Origin: CAVSQX01 sp963730225
Lineage (GTDB): Bacteria > Planctomycetota > Phycisphaerae > Tepidisphaerales > Tepidisphaeraceae
NCBI GenBank assembly: GCA_963730225.1
Contig: CAVSQX010000001.1
Coordinates: forward strand, 992,001 to 1,056,000
Length of the DNA stretch: 64,000 bases
Direction of reading: 5' to 3'
Below, piece after piece: positions 54,207 to 64,000 of the stretch (position 1 is the first letter of the stretch; each line of letters starts with the position of its first letter). The notes below the pieces were generated by a model. It did no database searches and was not told the DNA's origin. It was given only the letters and a program-made list of their open reading frames with translations. A program made the position numbers and the translations under genes.

Positions 54207-57200
54207 TCAACTTCTACGCCGTCGTCGCCAAAGAACGGCCGCGGCAACCGCGGCGACGCCCAAATTTCCCGGCTCCGGCACGGCTGCCAAGGATCCGCCG
54301 GCAATCTGCGACGTTGGGATCGCCACCATCTCCATTGGCTCCGCCGCCAGCGATGCCCCCTGCGTATTGAACGCATTGTCAATGAGCGTGTAGTCGTCGC
54401 CGTTGACGACGCCGTCGTAATTGAAGTCTCCGTTGTGCCACCCCGTCAGCGTGTTGTTAAAGCCGTTATCGATCAGCGTGTAGTCGCTGCCATTCACAAC
54501 GCCATCCAAATTGGCATCACCAAAATAAGTGTACTTCACCAACACGTCGGTGCTGGTGACGCTCTGACCATCGAAGCTGCTGAGCAGAACTCCCCCGGAA
54601 CCGTTGCTGTTCAACTCGACGCCCAGAGCCGTATTCGACAAGGCGGCCGCCGAGGATGACGTAATGCCCGCCGTTCCGTGCCAATTACCCCCATTGTATC
54701 CCTGGGCAATCTGGCTGGTGATTGCCGTGGCGTTGCCGTTGTGCACGACTAAATCGTTGCCGCTCAGGTCCATCAATCCCGAATTGCTCAGCGACCCCGT
54801 GATCAGCACCGTGCGATTGGCCGAGGCCGACGGTGCCGCGATCGAAAGGGTGGCCGGCGTGGCGCCGATCGCAAGCGAGCTCCAGGTGCGAGCGAGAATC
54901 CCGCTACCGGGATTGGCGCCGACTTTGATCGTGCCGTCGTCCGTGACATTCGGCGTGTTGGTGAGCAGGCCGTTAATGTTGCCCGTCGCGCCGGAGGCGA
55001 CGTTGAAGTTGGCGCTGGCGATCGTGCCGCTCGCAGCCAAGGTCAGCACGCCATCGTTGACGTTGGTGTTTCCGCCGTAGGTGTTGATGGCCGTCAACGT
55101 TACCGTTCCAGCGCCGTTTTGATTGACCACCCCGCCACCGCCGATCGCGTTGGCGACCATCAAGCCTGCATCGCCGCGGTTGAAATTCAGCGTATCATTA
55201 TCGGTGACCGGCCCGGTGCCCAGCGTTCCGCCGCTCCCGCCGTCGCCAATTTGCAATATCCCGGCGGTGATCGTCGTGCCGCCGCTGTAGGTGTTGGCTC
55301 CGGAGAGAATCACCGGCTCCTGCGCAGCTGGAGCGGTCGGGGCGTTAACCTTCACCAGCGCGATATTGCCGGTGATCGCGCCGGTGAAATCGGAAGCGGT
55401 TGGCCCGACGCCGTTGCCGGTGCCCAGCGAGAGCGTGGAAGTTATGCCGGTCTGTGAATTGATAAGCGTTCCCGACCCGGTCAGCTTGTCGAACCCCTCG
55501 CTTTGGCCGTTCATGTCGAAGGTGCCGTTCATGTTGAAGACGCCGAAATCCGTCGTCCCGGTGACAAAGCCGTCATAAATCTGATCGCCGCCGGTGCCGG
55601 CCAATTGCAGGACCGCGCCGGGGCTGACACCGGTGACCGTCGAGGCGGCGTGAGCGGTGCCGCTGCTGGTCTTGCCGAGGACCAGCGTGCCGGACGTGAC
55701 AGCCACCTCGACATTGGTGTTGTCCGTCGTTCCCGTCAGCAGAATCACGCCGGTGCCGTTCCCGTTGGCAGTGAGAATGTGGCCCGCTCCGGGCGCCGGC
55801 GCCGCGCCGTCAACCTGAAGTTCCAGAGTCGAGTCGGCGGCGGCGACGATGTTGGAATTCCCGACCAGCGTGAACGTGCCGGTGGCCGGTGAGACGGCTG
55901 CGTTTCCGGTTTTCAGCACAGCGCTGGAATTGGGCAGATTATTTTCCAGTGTGCCTGCGCCCGTGGCGTCTCCGAGACTGAGATTGAAGATCGTTTCGCT
56001 TTGCCCGTTGAGATCAAAAACTCCACCGTCGTTGATCGTGACACCGCCGGCCAAATCATAAATCTGATCCCCGCCGCTGCCCGTGATCTGGGCGGTGCCG
56101 CCGTTGTTGATGACCAATCCGCCACCGCCGACGGCGTGCGCGGCGCTGCTGGAAGTCTTGTTCAGCAAAACGGTGCCCTGGTTCACCGTAACGCCCAGAC
56201 TCGCATCGTCCGCCGTGCCGGAGATGATCAGGGTGCCAAGCCCCGTCTTGACGATGCCCGCTCCATCACTGCTGCGCGAAACCGCGCCGGTGAACTCCAC
56301 GTCGCCGGCCAGCCCATCGGGCAGCAGGCCCGCAACGGCAGCGACGTTGTACGTGACGGTATTGCCGGCCAGCGTTTGGGTGCCGCTGAGAATCAACTTG
56401 CCAACATTCTGCACCGTGGTGGCCGCGCTGGCGGTGATCGCATTGGGAATGGTCGTCGCCGACGCATAATTCAGCGTGAGCGTGCCCCCGCCCAGAGTCA
56501 GCGTCCCGCCGAATCCGGAAATGTCGCTGCTCAACACGACCAGCGAGCTTGCTCCGCTGATGCCGAAGCTGCCGCTGCCGGAAAGCGCCCCGGTGATCGA
56601 CAGCGTGTCTCCGTCGGTCGACGCAAAACTCACGGCCTCTCCGGGATTGGACATCGGCGTGCTCAGCCCGATCGATTGATTCGCCGCTCCGCCGGCAGGC
56701 ACGGATTGGAACGCAGTGACGGTGGAGTTGTTCAGAATCGTAATCGGATTGGTAAACGTGTAGCTGGCCGAAGCGCTCAGGCCCATGTTGCCGCCGTCGA
56801 GCAGGATCGTCGCGCCTCCCAGGCTGCTGTTGACGCCGTCGCTCTCGCCGGCCAGTGTGCCGTTTTGAATATCGTACGACGTGCCCGCCGTCGCGCCGGA
56901 AATCGTGTTGCCCAGCGTCCACGTGCCCGTGCCAAGCATCACGACATTTCCGCTTCCGCTCAGTGAGTTGGTCAGTACGCCGTCGCCCGCGCCGCCGAGG
57001 GTGAGCGTGGAAGTACCGTTGGTGATCGTGCTGCTGACGGTGAGAAGTTGTCCGGCCGTCGCGTTGGAAATTCCGCCACCGCCGGCCGCCAGGGTGAGAC
57101 CGCGCGTGAGCGCGGCACTGTTCCCGGTGTATTGCAGTGTGCCGGAATCCACCGTCGCATCACCCAGCGTGATGTTGTTCGAGCTGGTGCCCAGTGGCTG

Positions 57201-60200
57201 GGCCGTGCCCGACGCCGCCAGCGCCGAAACGCTGAGCGTGCCGTTGGGGACCGCAACGTTGCCGCTGTAGGTGTTGGCTCCGCTGAGGAAAAGCGTCCCG
57301 CCGCCGGCGACTGTCAGACTTCCGCCGCCGCCGGTGATGGTTCCGCCGAAGCTGCCGGAGCCGACCGTCAGCGCGGTCGGTCCATTCAAGTGCACCGTTC
57401 CGCTGCTGCCGCCCAGGGACGCGATGGTTTGGCTGGCATTGCTGAATGTCGCCGCTCCGTTCACCGTCAGCGCATCGCCGCCGCCCAGCGCCGGCCACAT
57501 TCAGCGAACCGGCCAGGCCGACGTTGATCACGCCGCCGTCGAATGTGCTCGCCGCCCCGACAGAAATCGACCCGGCGTTGATCGTGGTCTTGGCAGAAGT
57601 AACGCTGGTGTTGAACGTCACCGATGCAAGTTGATTCTTGACGATGCCCGCGCCGGCCGTGACGGTGATCGGACTGCCGCTAAAAACGTAACTCAGCGAG
57701 TTGTTGTTGAAGACAATCGAGTTGGGCGACATGCCCGGCGATTGAACCGCGACCGTGCCGGTGGAGGCGCTGTCGTCGAAAATAACATTCGCGCCCGTCG
57801 AGAAAACGTTCCCCGCCCCCGCCGACGTCCAGTTGGGAGTGTTGGTGTCCCAGAACGTGGGATTGGTGGCATCATTGCCCACCCAGGTGAGCGTCGGATT
57901 CCCCTGCAAAACCTCCAGAACATACGCGTTGCTAGCGAAGGATGGATAATTCGCATCGCCCGGCTTGAGCACGGCGTAGTTGTAACTGGTGCTGCCGTTG
58001 ATGCTCCAGTTAAACGTGCTGCTGCCCGGGAATACGCCGCCGCTGGCATCAATCAAATCGTAGAAGGCCGTGTTGCTGCCGCCGCCGTTGCCGAAGCCGG
58101 GAAGCGCGGTGATGTTGAGCGTGATCGTTCCGCTGGAGGGAACCGCCAGCGTTCCATACTCCTGAACCAGGTCGCCCGTGCCAAACGATCCCACGGCCGA
58201 TGCCCCGAAGTTGTAATCGAGCGTCGCTCCGGCGTTGAGCGTCAGGTTGCCGTTGAGGGTCAAAGTGTTGGTGGTTGTCGGCGACATGGCCGGATCGAGA
58301 TGCCCCGATGAACTAACCGTAACCGGCCCGTAGATCGTTCCGTTTCCGCCCAGAGCCGCCGCCGCCGAGCCGTTGCCCACCGTAACCGGCGTCGTCGATA
58401 AGCTGGCCGAACCTGTGGTCGATGTTCCGTTGCCCACCAGCAGCGTGCCGCCGTTGATAGCGGTCGCGCCGGTGTAATCGTTGAAGCCGCTAAGGTTCAG
58501 CGTTCCGGTTCCCACCTTGGTCAGCGAGACATTCGTTGCCGACGTACCGTGATCGCCGTTGGTGTGGCTGGCCGCCCCAACCGAGAAGGTCTGGCTCTGA
58601 GCGCCCAGGTCGCCGGAGTACGTTGTGGAGAGATTATTCTGCCCGACGGTCAGCGCCGCCGCCGTCGTTCCGACATTGATGATATATCCATTGCCCGACA
58701 GCGAGCCGAATGTTTCGGAATGCCCCGACAGGTTCAACAGGCCGATGCTGCTGTTGGAATTGGGGATGCTTGTCACCGTGACAGCCGACGTGTTGGGCAC
58801 CTGGTTGTTGGCGTTGAAGAAAATCACGCTGCCGATCGCGTTGCCGTACCCGTTGGAAGGCATCGTCTCGAACGTCGTGGGGCCCGAATACGTGTTTGCG
58901 CCGCTGGTGGTGTTGATCTCAATCGCATTGGCCAGCGGAGCGGGACTAGCGCCGGCATTATTGATGAACGGCTCCGAAAAATACGTCATCGCGCCGCTGC
59001 CGGCGATCTGGTAGGGCTGAAGAATCGTCGTGTTTCCGCCGTTGTATGCGATCGTCCCGCCCTGAGGCCCGACCATCACGCCTCGCTGTGAACTGAACGT
59101 GAAGGTCCGCGTCATCAACAGCGTCCCGCCATTCAACACCAGGCTGTTGGGCGTGTTGGTGGCCGGAACCGCTCCCAAGCCCGAATCGTTGCCGATGATG
59201 AGCGTTCCGCCGTTGATGGTCGTGTTCCCGGTGTACGTGTTGGCCGGGAACGAACCGGCGGTGTACGTGCCTTGCCAGTTTCCGTTGCTCAGATCCAGAA
59301 TTCCCGATCCGTCTTTAGTCAGGCCGATGCTTCCGAAAATCTGCGCGTTGATGCGAAGATTGCTCGCGGTTGTCACGATCAAATCCGGCCCGCTCGACGT
59401 GATTTTTCCAAGCTGGCCAACGGTCGTGCTGGCGGCGGTTTTGTTATCGCCGTCGCTGTTGAACGTGGTGTTCACAATTCCGTTGCCCAGGACCAGGGCA
59501 TTGGGAATGCTCGGTGTGTTGTACGAGGCCAGCGTCTGAGTTCCCGCATTGGCGATAATTCCGCCCGAGCCGATCACCAGTGTGTTGGTCGTCGTGGAAA
59601 GCGAAATATTTCCCGTACCGGTCAGATAAAGCGAGTTGATCGTCGTCGAGGCCGCCGTCAAAGTGACCGTCCCGGCGCTTCCATCCACCTTGGTGTTATT
59701 GCCCGGCGCAGTAAAGTCGTTCAGATTGTACGTGGCCAGCGGCGCGATTTGGCCGCCGCTGACGGTGGCGAAATCCAGCGTGTTCGGCGAAGCGCTGCTG
59801 TTGGGGTTTCCCACCGTGGCCCAGCCGCCGATGATGCCGCTGCTCAGCGTCACATTCGGCACGTTGAACGTTCCCGTGCTGGAGAAATTGACCGCCGCCC
59901 CGCTGCTGCGGGCAAAACTGGCCAGCGACGCCGAACCCAGCGTCAGCGCCGCGCCGGCATCGGCGTTCACATTGGTCAGCCCCGTTGTCAGCGTCAGCGT
60001 GCCGACCGTTTCGCTCGCCGTTGATCCCATCAGGTAAACCGTGCCGCCGCGCGAGCTGATGCCGACGCTGTCGCCGATGCGGTTTGTGTTGTTGCCCGAA
60101 GTGTTGTCGATCTCCAGTACCGTGCCGCCGTCCAGCGAAATCCCCGAGGTGTTCAAACTCCCGCTGCTTCCCGACAGATCCAGCGTGGTGCCGTTGCCCG

Positions 60201-60795
60201 AAAGGCTGGTGCTTCCCGAGTAACTGTTAGCGCCGGACAAAATAAAAGTCTCCGAGCCCGCCAGCGTCAGATTGATTCCGCTTCCCCCGACCGCTCCGCT
60301 AACCGTTACCGCGCTGGAAGTGTTGTTCGTCCACGTCTGATTTGCCCCCAGTGTCACCGCCGTCGAAATCAAATTGCTTGCCGAAGCATTATTGGTCAGC
60401 CCACCCGCTCCGATCGTCAGCGTATTGCCGCCGCCGATGGTAACTCCGCTCGTATCATCCTGCGTAAAGCTCAGACTGTTGATGCTGAAGTCTTGCCCCA
60501 GCGTGGTATTGAGATTGACTGCGCCGGGAAGATTGAAATAAACATCGTCTCCGCTTCCGGGCAGGGCGTTGGAATCGTTATCGAAATCGTCGGAGGAAGA
60601 CCAGTTCACATTGGCCGGCCCGCCGGTGGTGTTCCAAACCGTGTCGTGATCCCCGGTCCAGAAAAATGATGCCGCTGCCGCCGAGCCCGCCATCGCCCCA
60701 CTGGCCGACAACGCTGCCGCCAGCAGAGCCGTTCCCGACCACTGCTTTCCGCCATGCCGATGATGCCGCGCGTAGCCGATTCTCCGCCGAATCAT
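54207..60795 (-). CDS. Giant beta-strand-repeat surface protein with dockerin-like repeats and PEP-CTERM (module 2), frame-disrupted
   Basis: About 2195 residues if one base is removed. The signal region (GTALLAAALSASGAMAGSAAAASFFW) is followed by many autotransporter-associated beta-strand repeats with the core L-x-L-S-G-x-N-x-Y-S-G (for example ETFILSGANSYSGSTSLSGNG, GTLFLSGANTYSGNVAVPNG, EPVILSGANTYSGGTTITAG). The end has dockerin-like DANLDGVVNGSDYTLIDNGF and DFNYDGVVNGDDYTLIDNAF, then VPEPGNLGVAAVAAAVLWRRRRR. There is no outer-membrane barrel, so it is displayed by exosortase rather than as a classical autotransporter. The frame changes near CC at 57491-57492. Confidence 0.85.
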
Positions 60796-60894
60796 GGAAC
60801 CCTCCATCTGGAAATGAAACCTGCCGCACTCCAGCAATCGCTCAGACCTGTCCACGGTACAACGTAGATCGCCCTCCACGGCGCAGCCACGTTG

Positions 60895-60925
60895 TTTTGC
60901 GCCAAATGTTCTCTGTTTTACGACA
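60895..60925 (-). promoter_or_regulatory. XylR-type regulatory element A
   Basis: A 31-bp element read on the minus strand, TGTCGTAAAACAGAGAA then CATTTGGCGCAAAA, lies 100 bases before the giant surface-protein gene. A TAATCT hexamer abuts it upstream. It matches element B at 62122-62152 in 28 of 31 positions with the same orientation to the downstream gene. Confidence 0.75.
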
Positions 60926-60955
60926 GATTATTCAAAGGCGAGTAACCGCAAGATT

Positions 60956-62098
60956 CTAAGATTTGAGATCTCGCCCGCCGATGCGAGCCCGCCGGCGGTA
61001 TTCGGTCGGTGGATGGCCCAACTGCTTCTGAAAAACAATCCCCAGCCGCGTCGCCGTCGTGAACCCGCAGGCGCCGGCGATCTGCGGCATCGAAAGATCG
61101 GTCGAAATCAAGAGCTGCTTGGCCCGCTCAATGTGCGCCTGCCGAATCGCCGCCGAAACCGAATGTCCCACCGCCAATCGAAATCGCCGCTCCAGCGATC
61201 GCCGCGATACCGGCACATGCTCCACAACATCATCGACCTGAAGCGGACGATTGCTGTGATCGCGAATAAATCGCAGCGCCATCGCCACCTCCTGGTCGGC
61301 GACGTTCAGAACATCCGTCGATTCCCGTGCCACGATCCGCACCGGCGGCAGACGGATCGGCTCCGACGGCGGCGTCTCCTCGTTCAACATCCGATCCAAC
61401 ATCGCCGCCGCCTCGAATCCAACTTGCTCGGTCGGAATGGCGATGCTCGAAAGCGACGGCGTCACCAGCGTGTTGAAAAGCTCGTCGTCATCGACGCCGA
61501 TCACCGCCAATTCATCCGGAATTCGCACCCCGTGCCGCCGGGCGGCGTTGAGTGCGCGATGGGCCCAGTCGTCGTTGCATCCCATCAGCCCCGCCGGCTT
61601 GGGAAGATTCGCCAGCCACGAACCAATGTCCTGCTTCTCATCGGCGACATATTCATGCACCGACGCGCCTCCATCCGATGCGCGGCGGGCAAATGCCTCC
61701 AATCGAATCCGGCCAAACTCCGTGTTGCCCGCCCACGAAAAGGCGAGATTGCGAAACCCCAGCGACAGCAGATATTCCGCGCCCATGCGTCCGATCGCCG
61801 CATCGTCGGGAATCACCGTCGGCAGACGAAACGCATGATTGCAGAAGTTGGAAACATTCGCCGCCGGCAGCCCCCGGGCCAGCACCGCATCCTCAAACTC
61901 CCGGCTGAATGTCTGAACGATCATCCCATCCACATCCCACTCGTGAATCCCCGGATGCGTGCCGAACGACCAGAGCGGCTCGACCGCGATCATCCAATGT
62001 GGATTTGCCCGGCAGAACGCCATCACCCCGCGGATCACCCCCCGGCCATACGAGGCCACCGCGTCAATCGCCAGACCAATTCGACGGGTTTCGTACAT
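60956..62098 (-). CDS. XylR-type regulator (LacI-like sensor plus AraC DNA-binding domain)
   Basis: A 380-residue regulator with the architecture of Escherichia coli XylR. The N-terminal sugar-binding domain of LacI type (IGLAIDAVASYGRGVIRGVMAFCRANPHWMIAVEPLW, then AVIGVDDDELFNTLVTPSLSSIAIPTEQVG) is followed by an AraC-type double helix-turn-helix (ALRFIRDHSNRPLQVDDVVEHVPVSRRSLERRF, then MPQIAGACGFTTATRLGIVFQKQLGHPPTEYRRRA). Xylose or a related sugar is the probable ligand. The gene lies between elements A and B, one on each side, and probably controls the surface protein and the prepilin-GH5 unit. Confidence 0.9.
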   Translation of the reverse strand: MYETRRIGLAIDAVASYGRGVIRGVMAFCRANPHWMIAVEPLWSFGTHPGIHEWDVDGMIVQTFSREFEDAVLARGLPAANVSNFCNHAFRLPTVIPDDAAIGRMGAEYLLSLGFRNLAFSWAGNTEFGRIRLEAFARRASDGGASVHEYVADEKQDIGSWLANLPKPAGLMGCNDDWAHRALNAARRHGVRIPDELAVIGVDDDELFNTLVTPSLSSIAIPTEQVGFEAAAMLDRMLNEETPPSEPIRLPPVRIVARESTDVLNVADQEVAMALRFIRDHSNRPLQVDDVVEHVPVSRRSLERRFRLAVGHSVSAAIRQAHIERAKQLLISTDLSMPQIAGACGFTTATRLGIVFQKQLGHPPTEYRRRARIGGRDLKS

Positions 62099-62121
62099 GA
62101 TTTGTTAGCATAACACATTCG

Positions 62122-62152
62122 TGTCGCAAAACAGAGAAGTTTTGGCGCAAAA
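62122..62152 (+). promoter_or_regulatory. XylR-type regulatory element B
   Basis: TGTCGCAAAACAGAGAA followed by GTTTTGGCGCAAAA on the plus strand, in the divergent gap between the XylR-type gene and the prepilin-like gene. It differs from element A at three positions only. Confidence 0.75.
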
Positions 62153-62212
62153 TGACGTGGCATACTGGTTGGTCGACCGCGAAAATCCAGTTCCTGTCGC
62201 ATGGAGCGAAAA

Positions 62213-63202
62213 ATGGAATCGAGGGCCGCACGCCCGAATAGGTCATTCAGCGTCTGCTCCCGTCTCGCCGGCTTTACGCTGGTTGAGCTGCTGGTGGTCA
62301 TCGGCATCATCGCGCTGCTGATTGCCATCTTGCTGCCAGCGCTCCAGAAAGCCAAGCAACAGGCGAATCTGGTGACATGCCAAACGCATTTGCGGCAGAT
62401 CGGGCAACTCATTCAACTCTATGCCAGCGAGAACAAGGGATATCTGCCTGTCGGTGGTAACCACGCCATTGCGCAGAATCTGCAATACGACTGGAGTACA
62501 ACGCTGTTCGCGCTGATGAACAGCAAGGTTGGAAACACTCTGCTGTTGCAAACCAGCAATACAACCGCTCTGCCTTACGATCGCAGTATCTTCATGGACG
62601 TCGACACGGATTTTGGATGGGGTGGTTTGCAGTATTCTTGTCACCCGCGATTGATGACCGAATTAACACAATATACTCCCGATTATCCAGATCTCTCCGC
62701 AAGCTCGACCGGCGTGCCCGAATACCGGATGTCGCAAATTAAGCGAAACGCCGAAATTATTTTAATTTTCGATGGCTCGTTGATCGCTTCCAACGCGACG
62801 GATTATGCCGGTAATTCGCACGCCAGCCTGACCTACTGGTGTGTTCAACCGGTGGCGACAATGATGGATTCAAACCGCGTTGCCCAGACGCCAGCAGTGG
62901 CAGGGGAGCAGGGAACCGGACTTTGGGTAACCCGTTACATACAGCTCTACCATGATCTGAGCAAATCCATCGATGGTGGTACCAATAAGGACTTCATCAA
63001 CTCTGGTTCGTTTCCTACCTCCGGGCAATTGACGACGGCTTCGAACAACATATCCAACATTCGTTGGCGGCACATGAACAACACCGTCGCCAACTTCCTC
63101 TTCTGCGATGGGCATGTGGAGGCGAAGCATTACCTGGGCACGCGCAACGGCACCCCCGACGTGTGCGAAATTCAGGAACGTAACATCTGCCTCGATCAGT
63201 GA
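62213..63202 (+). CDS. Type II secretion/prepilin-like protein with DUF1559-type tail (module 2)
   Basis: A 329-residue protein with prepilin N-terminus GFTLVELLVVIGIIALLIAILLPALQKAKQQ, the predicted cut being after the Gly of LAGF. The C-terminal signature is HMNNTVANFLFCDGHVEAKH. It is a clear paralogue of the module 1 protein at 42483. ATG 62213 has GGAG six bases upstream; an in-frame ATG at 62201 has none. It is followed 14 bp later by the GH5 gene, repeating the prepilin-then-hydrolase order of module 1. Confidence 0.87.
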   Translation: MESRAARPNRSFSVCSRLAGFTLVELLVVIGIIALLIAILLPALQKAKQQANLVTCQTHLRQIGQLIQLYASENKGYLPVGGNHAIAQNLQYDWSTTLFALMNSKVGNTLLLQTSNTTALPYDRSIFMDVDTDFGWGGLQYSCHPRLMTELTQYTPDYPDLSASSTGVPEYRMSQIKRNAEIILIFDGSLIASNATDYAGNSHASLTYWCVQPVATMMDSNRVAQTPAVAGEQGTGLWVTRYIQLYHDLSKSIDGGTNKDFINSGSFPTSGQLTTASNNISNIRWRHMNNTVANFLFCDGHVEAKHYLGTRNGTPDVCEIQERNICLDQ

Positions 63203-63216
63203 TATGCTTTCGTCTG

Positions 63217-64000
63217 ATGCGCCTCGCGCTGCTTTGTGCCACCCTGATTGCCTTCTCCGCCACCGAGGCGAATGCTCGGCTTCCCTTTCTTCGCCAGGAC
63301 AAAACTCGCCTTGTCGATCCCGCCGGTGCACCGGTTTTGCTCAAGGGCTGCAACATCGGCAATTGGTTTCTTCTCGAACCCTGGATGTTCGGCGGACGAC
63401 TCGAGGCCCGCGATCAAACTGACATCTTCACCACCCTCCATCGCCGCTTCGGCGACCAGAAGGCCGATCAACTCATCCAGCTTTACCGCGACAGTTGGAT
63501 CACGCCGCGCAATTTTGAGTTGATCAAATCCTTCGGCTTCAACGTCATCCGTCTGCCCATGCACTGGTCCCTGCTCCAGCAAGATCAGCCCCCATATCAA
63601 ATCAAACCCGATGGCTTGCTGATGCTCGATCACGCCCTGGCGATGGCCGAAAATGCCGGCGTTTACGTCATTCTCGATCTGCACGGCGCGCCCGGCGGCC
63701 AGAGCACCGACATGCCCACCGGCCTGGTGAATCAGAATCATCTCTGGACCGACCAAACCGACCAGCGCCGCACCGCCGAAATCTGGGCCGCGCTCGCCCA
63801 GCGCTATCACGACCGTTCCGTCGTCGCCGGCTACGACCTGCTCAACGAGCCATACGGCAATTTTCATCAGAACCTTCACAGCGAGCTTCGCAGCCTCATG
63901 ACGCGCTTGTACTCCGCCATCCGCTTAGCCGACGATCGCCACGTCGTCTTCTTCCCCGGCGGTTTGGACAAGGGAATCGAATTCTATGGCGATCCCCACG
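63217..64000 (+). CDS. Exported GH5-like glycanase, 3' truncated by the window end
   Basis: An open frame from ATG 63217 to the last base (261 codons). The signal peptide is MRLALLCATLIAFSATEANA. GH5 features are LVDPAGAPVLLKGCNIGNWFLLEPWMFGG, FNVIRLPMHWSLLQ, VYVILDLHGAPGGQSTDM and VVAGYDLLNEPYGNF, whose NEP Glu is the acid/base. The nucleophile Glu lies beyond the window. The KGCNIGNWFLLEPWMF opening is close to GH5 exo-1,3-glucanase and endoglucanase branches, so specificity is open. It follows the prepilin-like gene by 14 bp and probably shares its promoter and XylR-type element. Confidence 0.88.
   Translation, partial: MRLALLCATLIAFSATEANARLPFLRQDKTRLVDPAGAPVLLKGCNIGNWFLLEPWMFGGRLEARDQTDIFTTLHRRFGDQKADQLIQLYRDSWITPRNFELIKSFGFNVIRLPMHWSLLQQDQPPYQIKPDGLLMLDHALAMAENAGVYVILDLHGAPGGQSTDMPTGLVNQNHLWTDQTDQRRTAEIWAALAQRYHDRSVVAGYDLLNEPYGNFHQNLHSELRSLMTRLYSAIRLADDRHVVFFPGGLDKGIEFYGDPH

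Noticed and set aside
54207..60795. Long open frames on the plus strand opposite the giant surface protein
   Set aside because: They are antisense shadows of a Gly/Thr/Asn-rich, GC-rich gene; their sequences are low-complexity Arg/Ala/Val-rich and match no family.
63204..63260. ATG at 63204 as the GH5 start
   Set aside because: It is in another frame; the ATG at 63217 opens directly into a signal peptide and the GH5 sequence.
1..64000. CRISPR arrays, transposases, integrases, phage genes or tRNA genes
   Set aside because: No regularly spaced repeats, no recognisable transposase or recombinase motifs and no complete tRNA fold were seen on either strand.

Overview
The window looks like a draft contig from a Planctomycetota bacterium, most likely class Phycisphaerae. 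The sequence is GC-rich. It carries two prepilin-like proteins of the planctomycete DUF1559 type, two PEP-CTERM proteins with dockerin-like repeats, one further PEP-CTERM protein, and short dispersed intergenic repeats of a kind I associate with planctomycetes. Placement below phylum is inference from gene content. Nine genes are broken by single-base length changes in short homopolymers while both halves stay well conserved, so I treat these as probable read errors and annotate the genes as whole.

Layout. 1-2.2 kb: end of a histidine operon (hisD, hisC). 2.3-5.6 kb: minus-strand operon (zinc-ribbon protein, lipoprotein, RDD membrane protein, pterin carbinolamine dehydratase). 5.7-9.3 kb: pdxH, a flippase, an S1/P1 nuclease and a PDZ-like protein. 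9.3-12.7 kb: a minus-strand operon pairing a sugar isomerase-like protein with RnfC- and RnfD-like subunits whose flavin sites look lost. 12.7-15.3 kb: small conserved proteins, an amidohydrolase, the SRP RNA and two lipoproteins. 15.5-19.1 kb: surface-polysaccharide cluster (flippase, acyltransferase, DUF268 protein). 20-25.3 kb: a tandem-repeat protein, a TlpA-like thiol protein, a siroheme nitrite/sulfite reductase and an O-methyltransferase. 25.3-31.1 kb: an ECF sigma factor fused to a VOC domain, then a GH28-like/GH31/DUF4202 operon. 31.2-39.4 kb: housekeeping genes (YggS, MFS exporter, HDOD protein, RlmB-type methylase, flotillin-like protein).

39.5-64 kb is the most distinctive part: a xylan/plant-polysaccharide locus built as two parallel modules. 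Module 1 has a LacI regulator, a prepilin-like gene followed by a GH10 xylanase, a PEP-CTERM protein, a GH52 beta-xylosidase, a PEP-CTERM/dockerin protein and a sugar ABC importer without an ATPase. Four near-identical palindromes (core GGTAAWCGWTTACC) each sit directly after the -10 box of a sigma70-like promoter in front of these genes, so the regulon can be read from the DNA. Module 2 has a XylR-type (LacI/AraC hybrid) regulator, a prepilin-like gene followed by a GH5 glycanase, and a roughly 2200-residue beta-strand-repeat/dockerin/PEP-CTERM protein. A 31-bp element (28/31 identical) lies in the same orientation upstream of both transcription units. In both modules a hydrolase, a prepilin-like protein and a dockerin/PEP-CTERM surface protein appear to be switched together by a dedicated sugar regulator. 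A BNR-4 lipoprotein sits between the modules.
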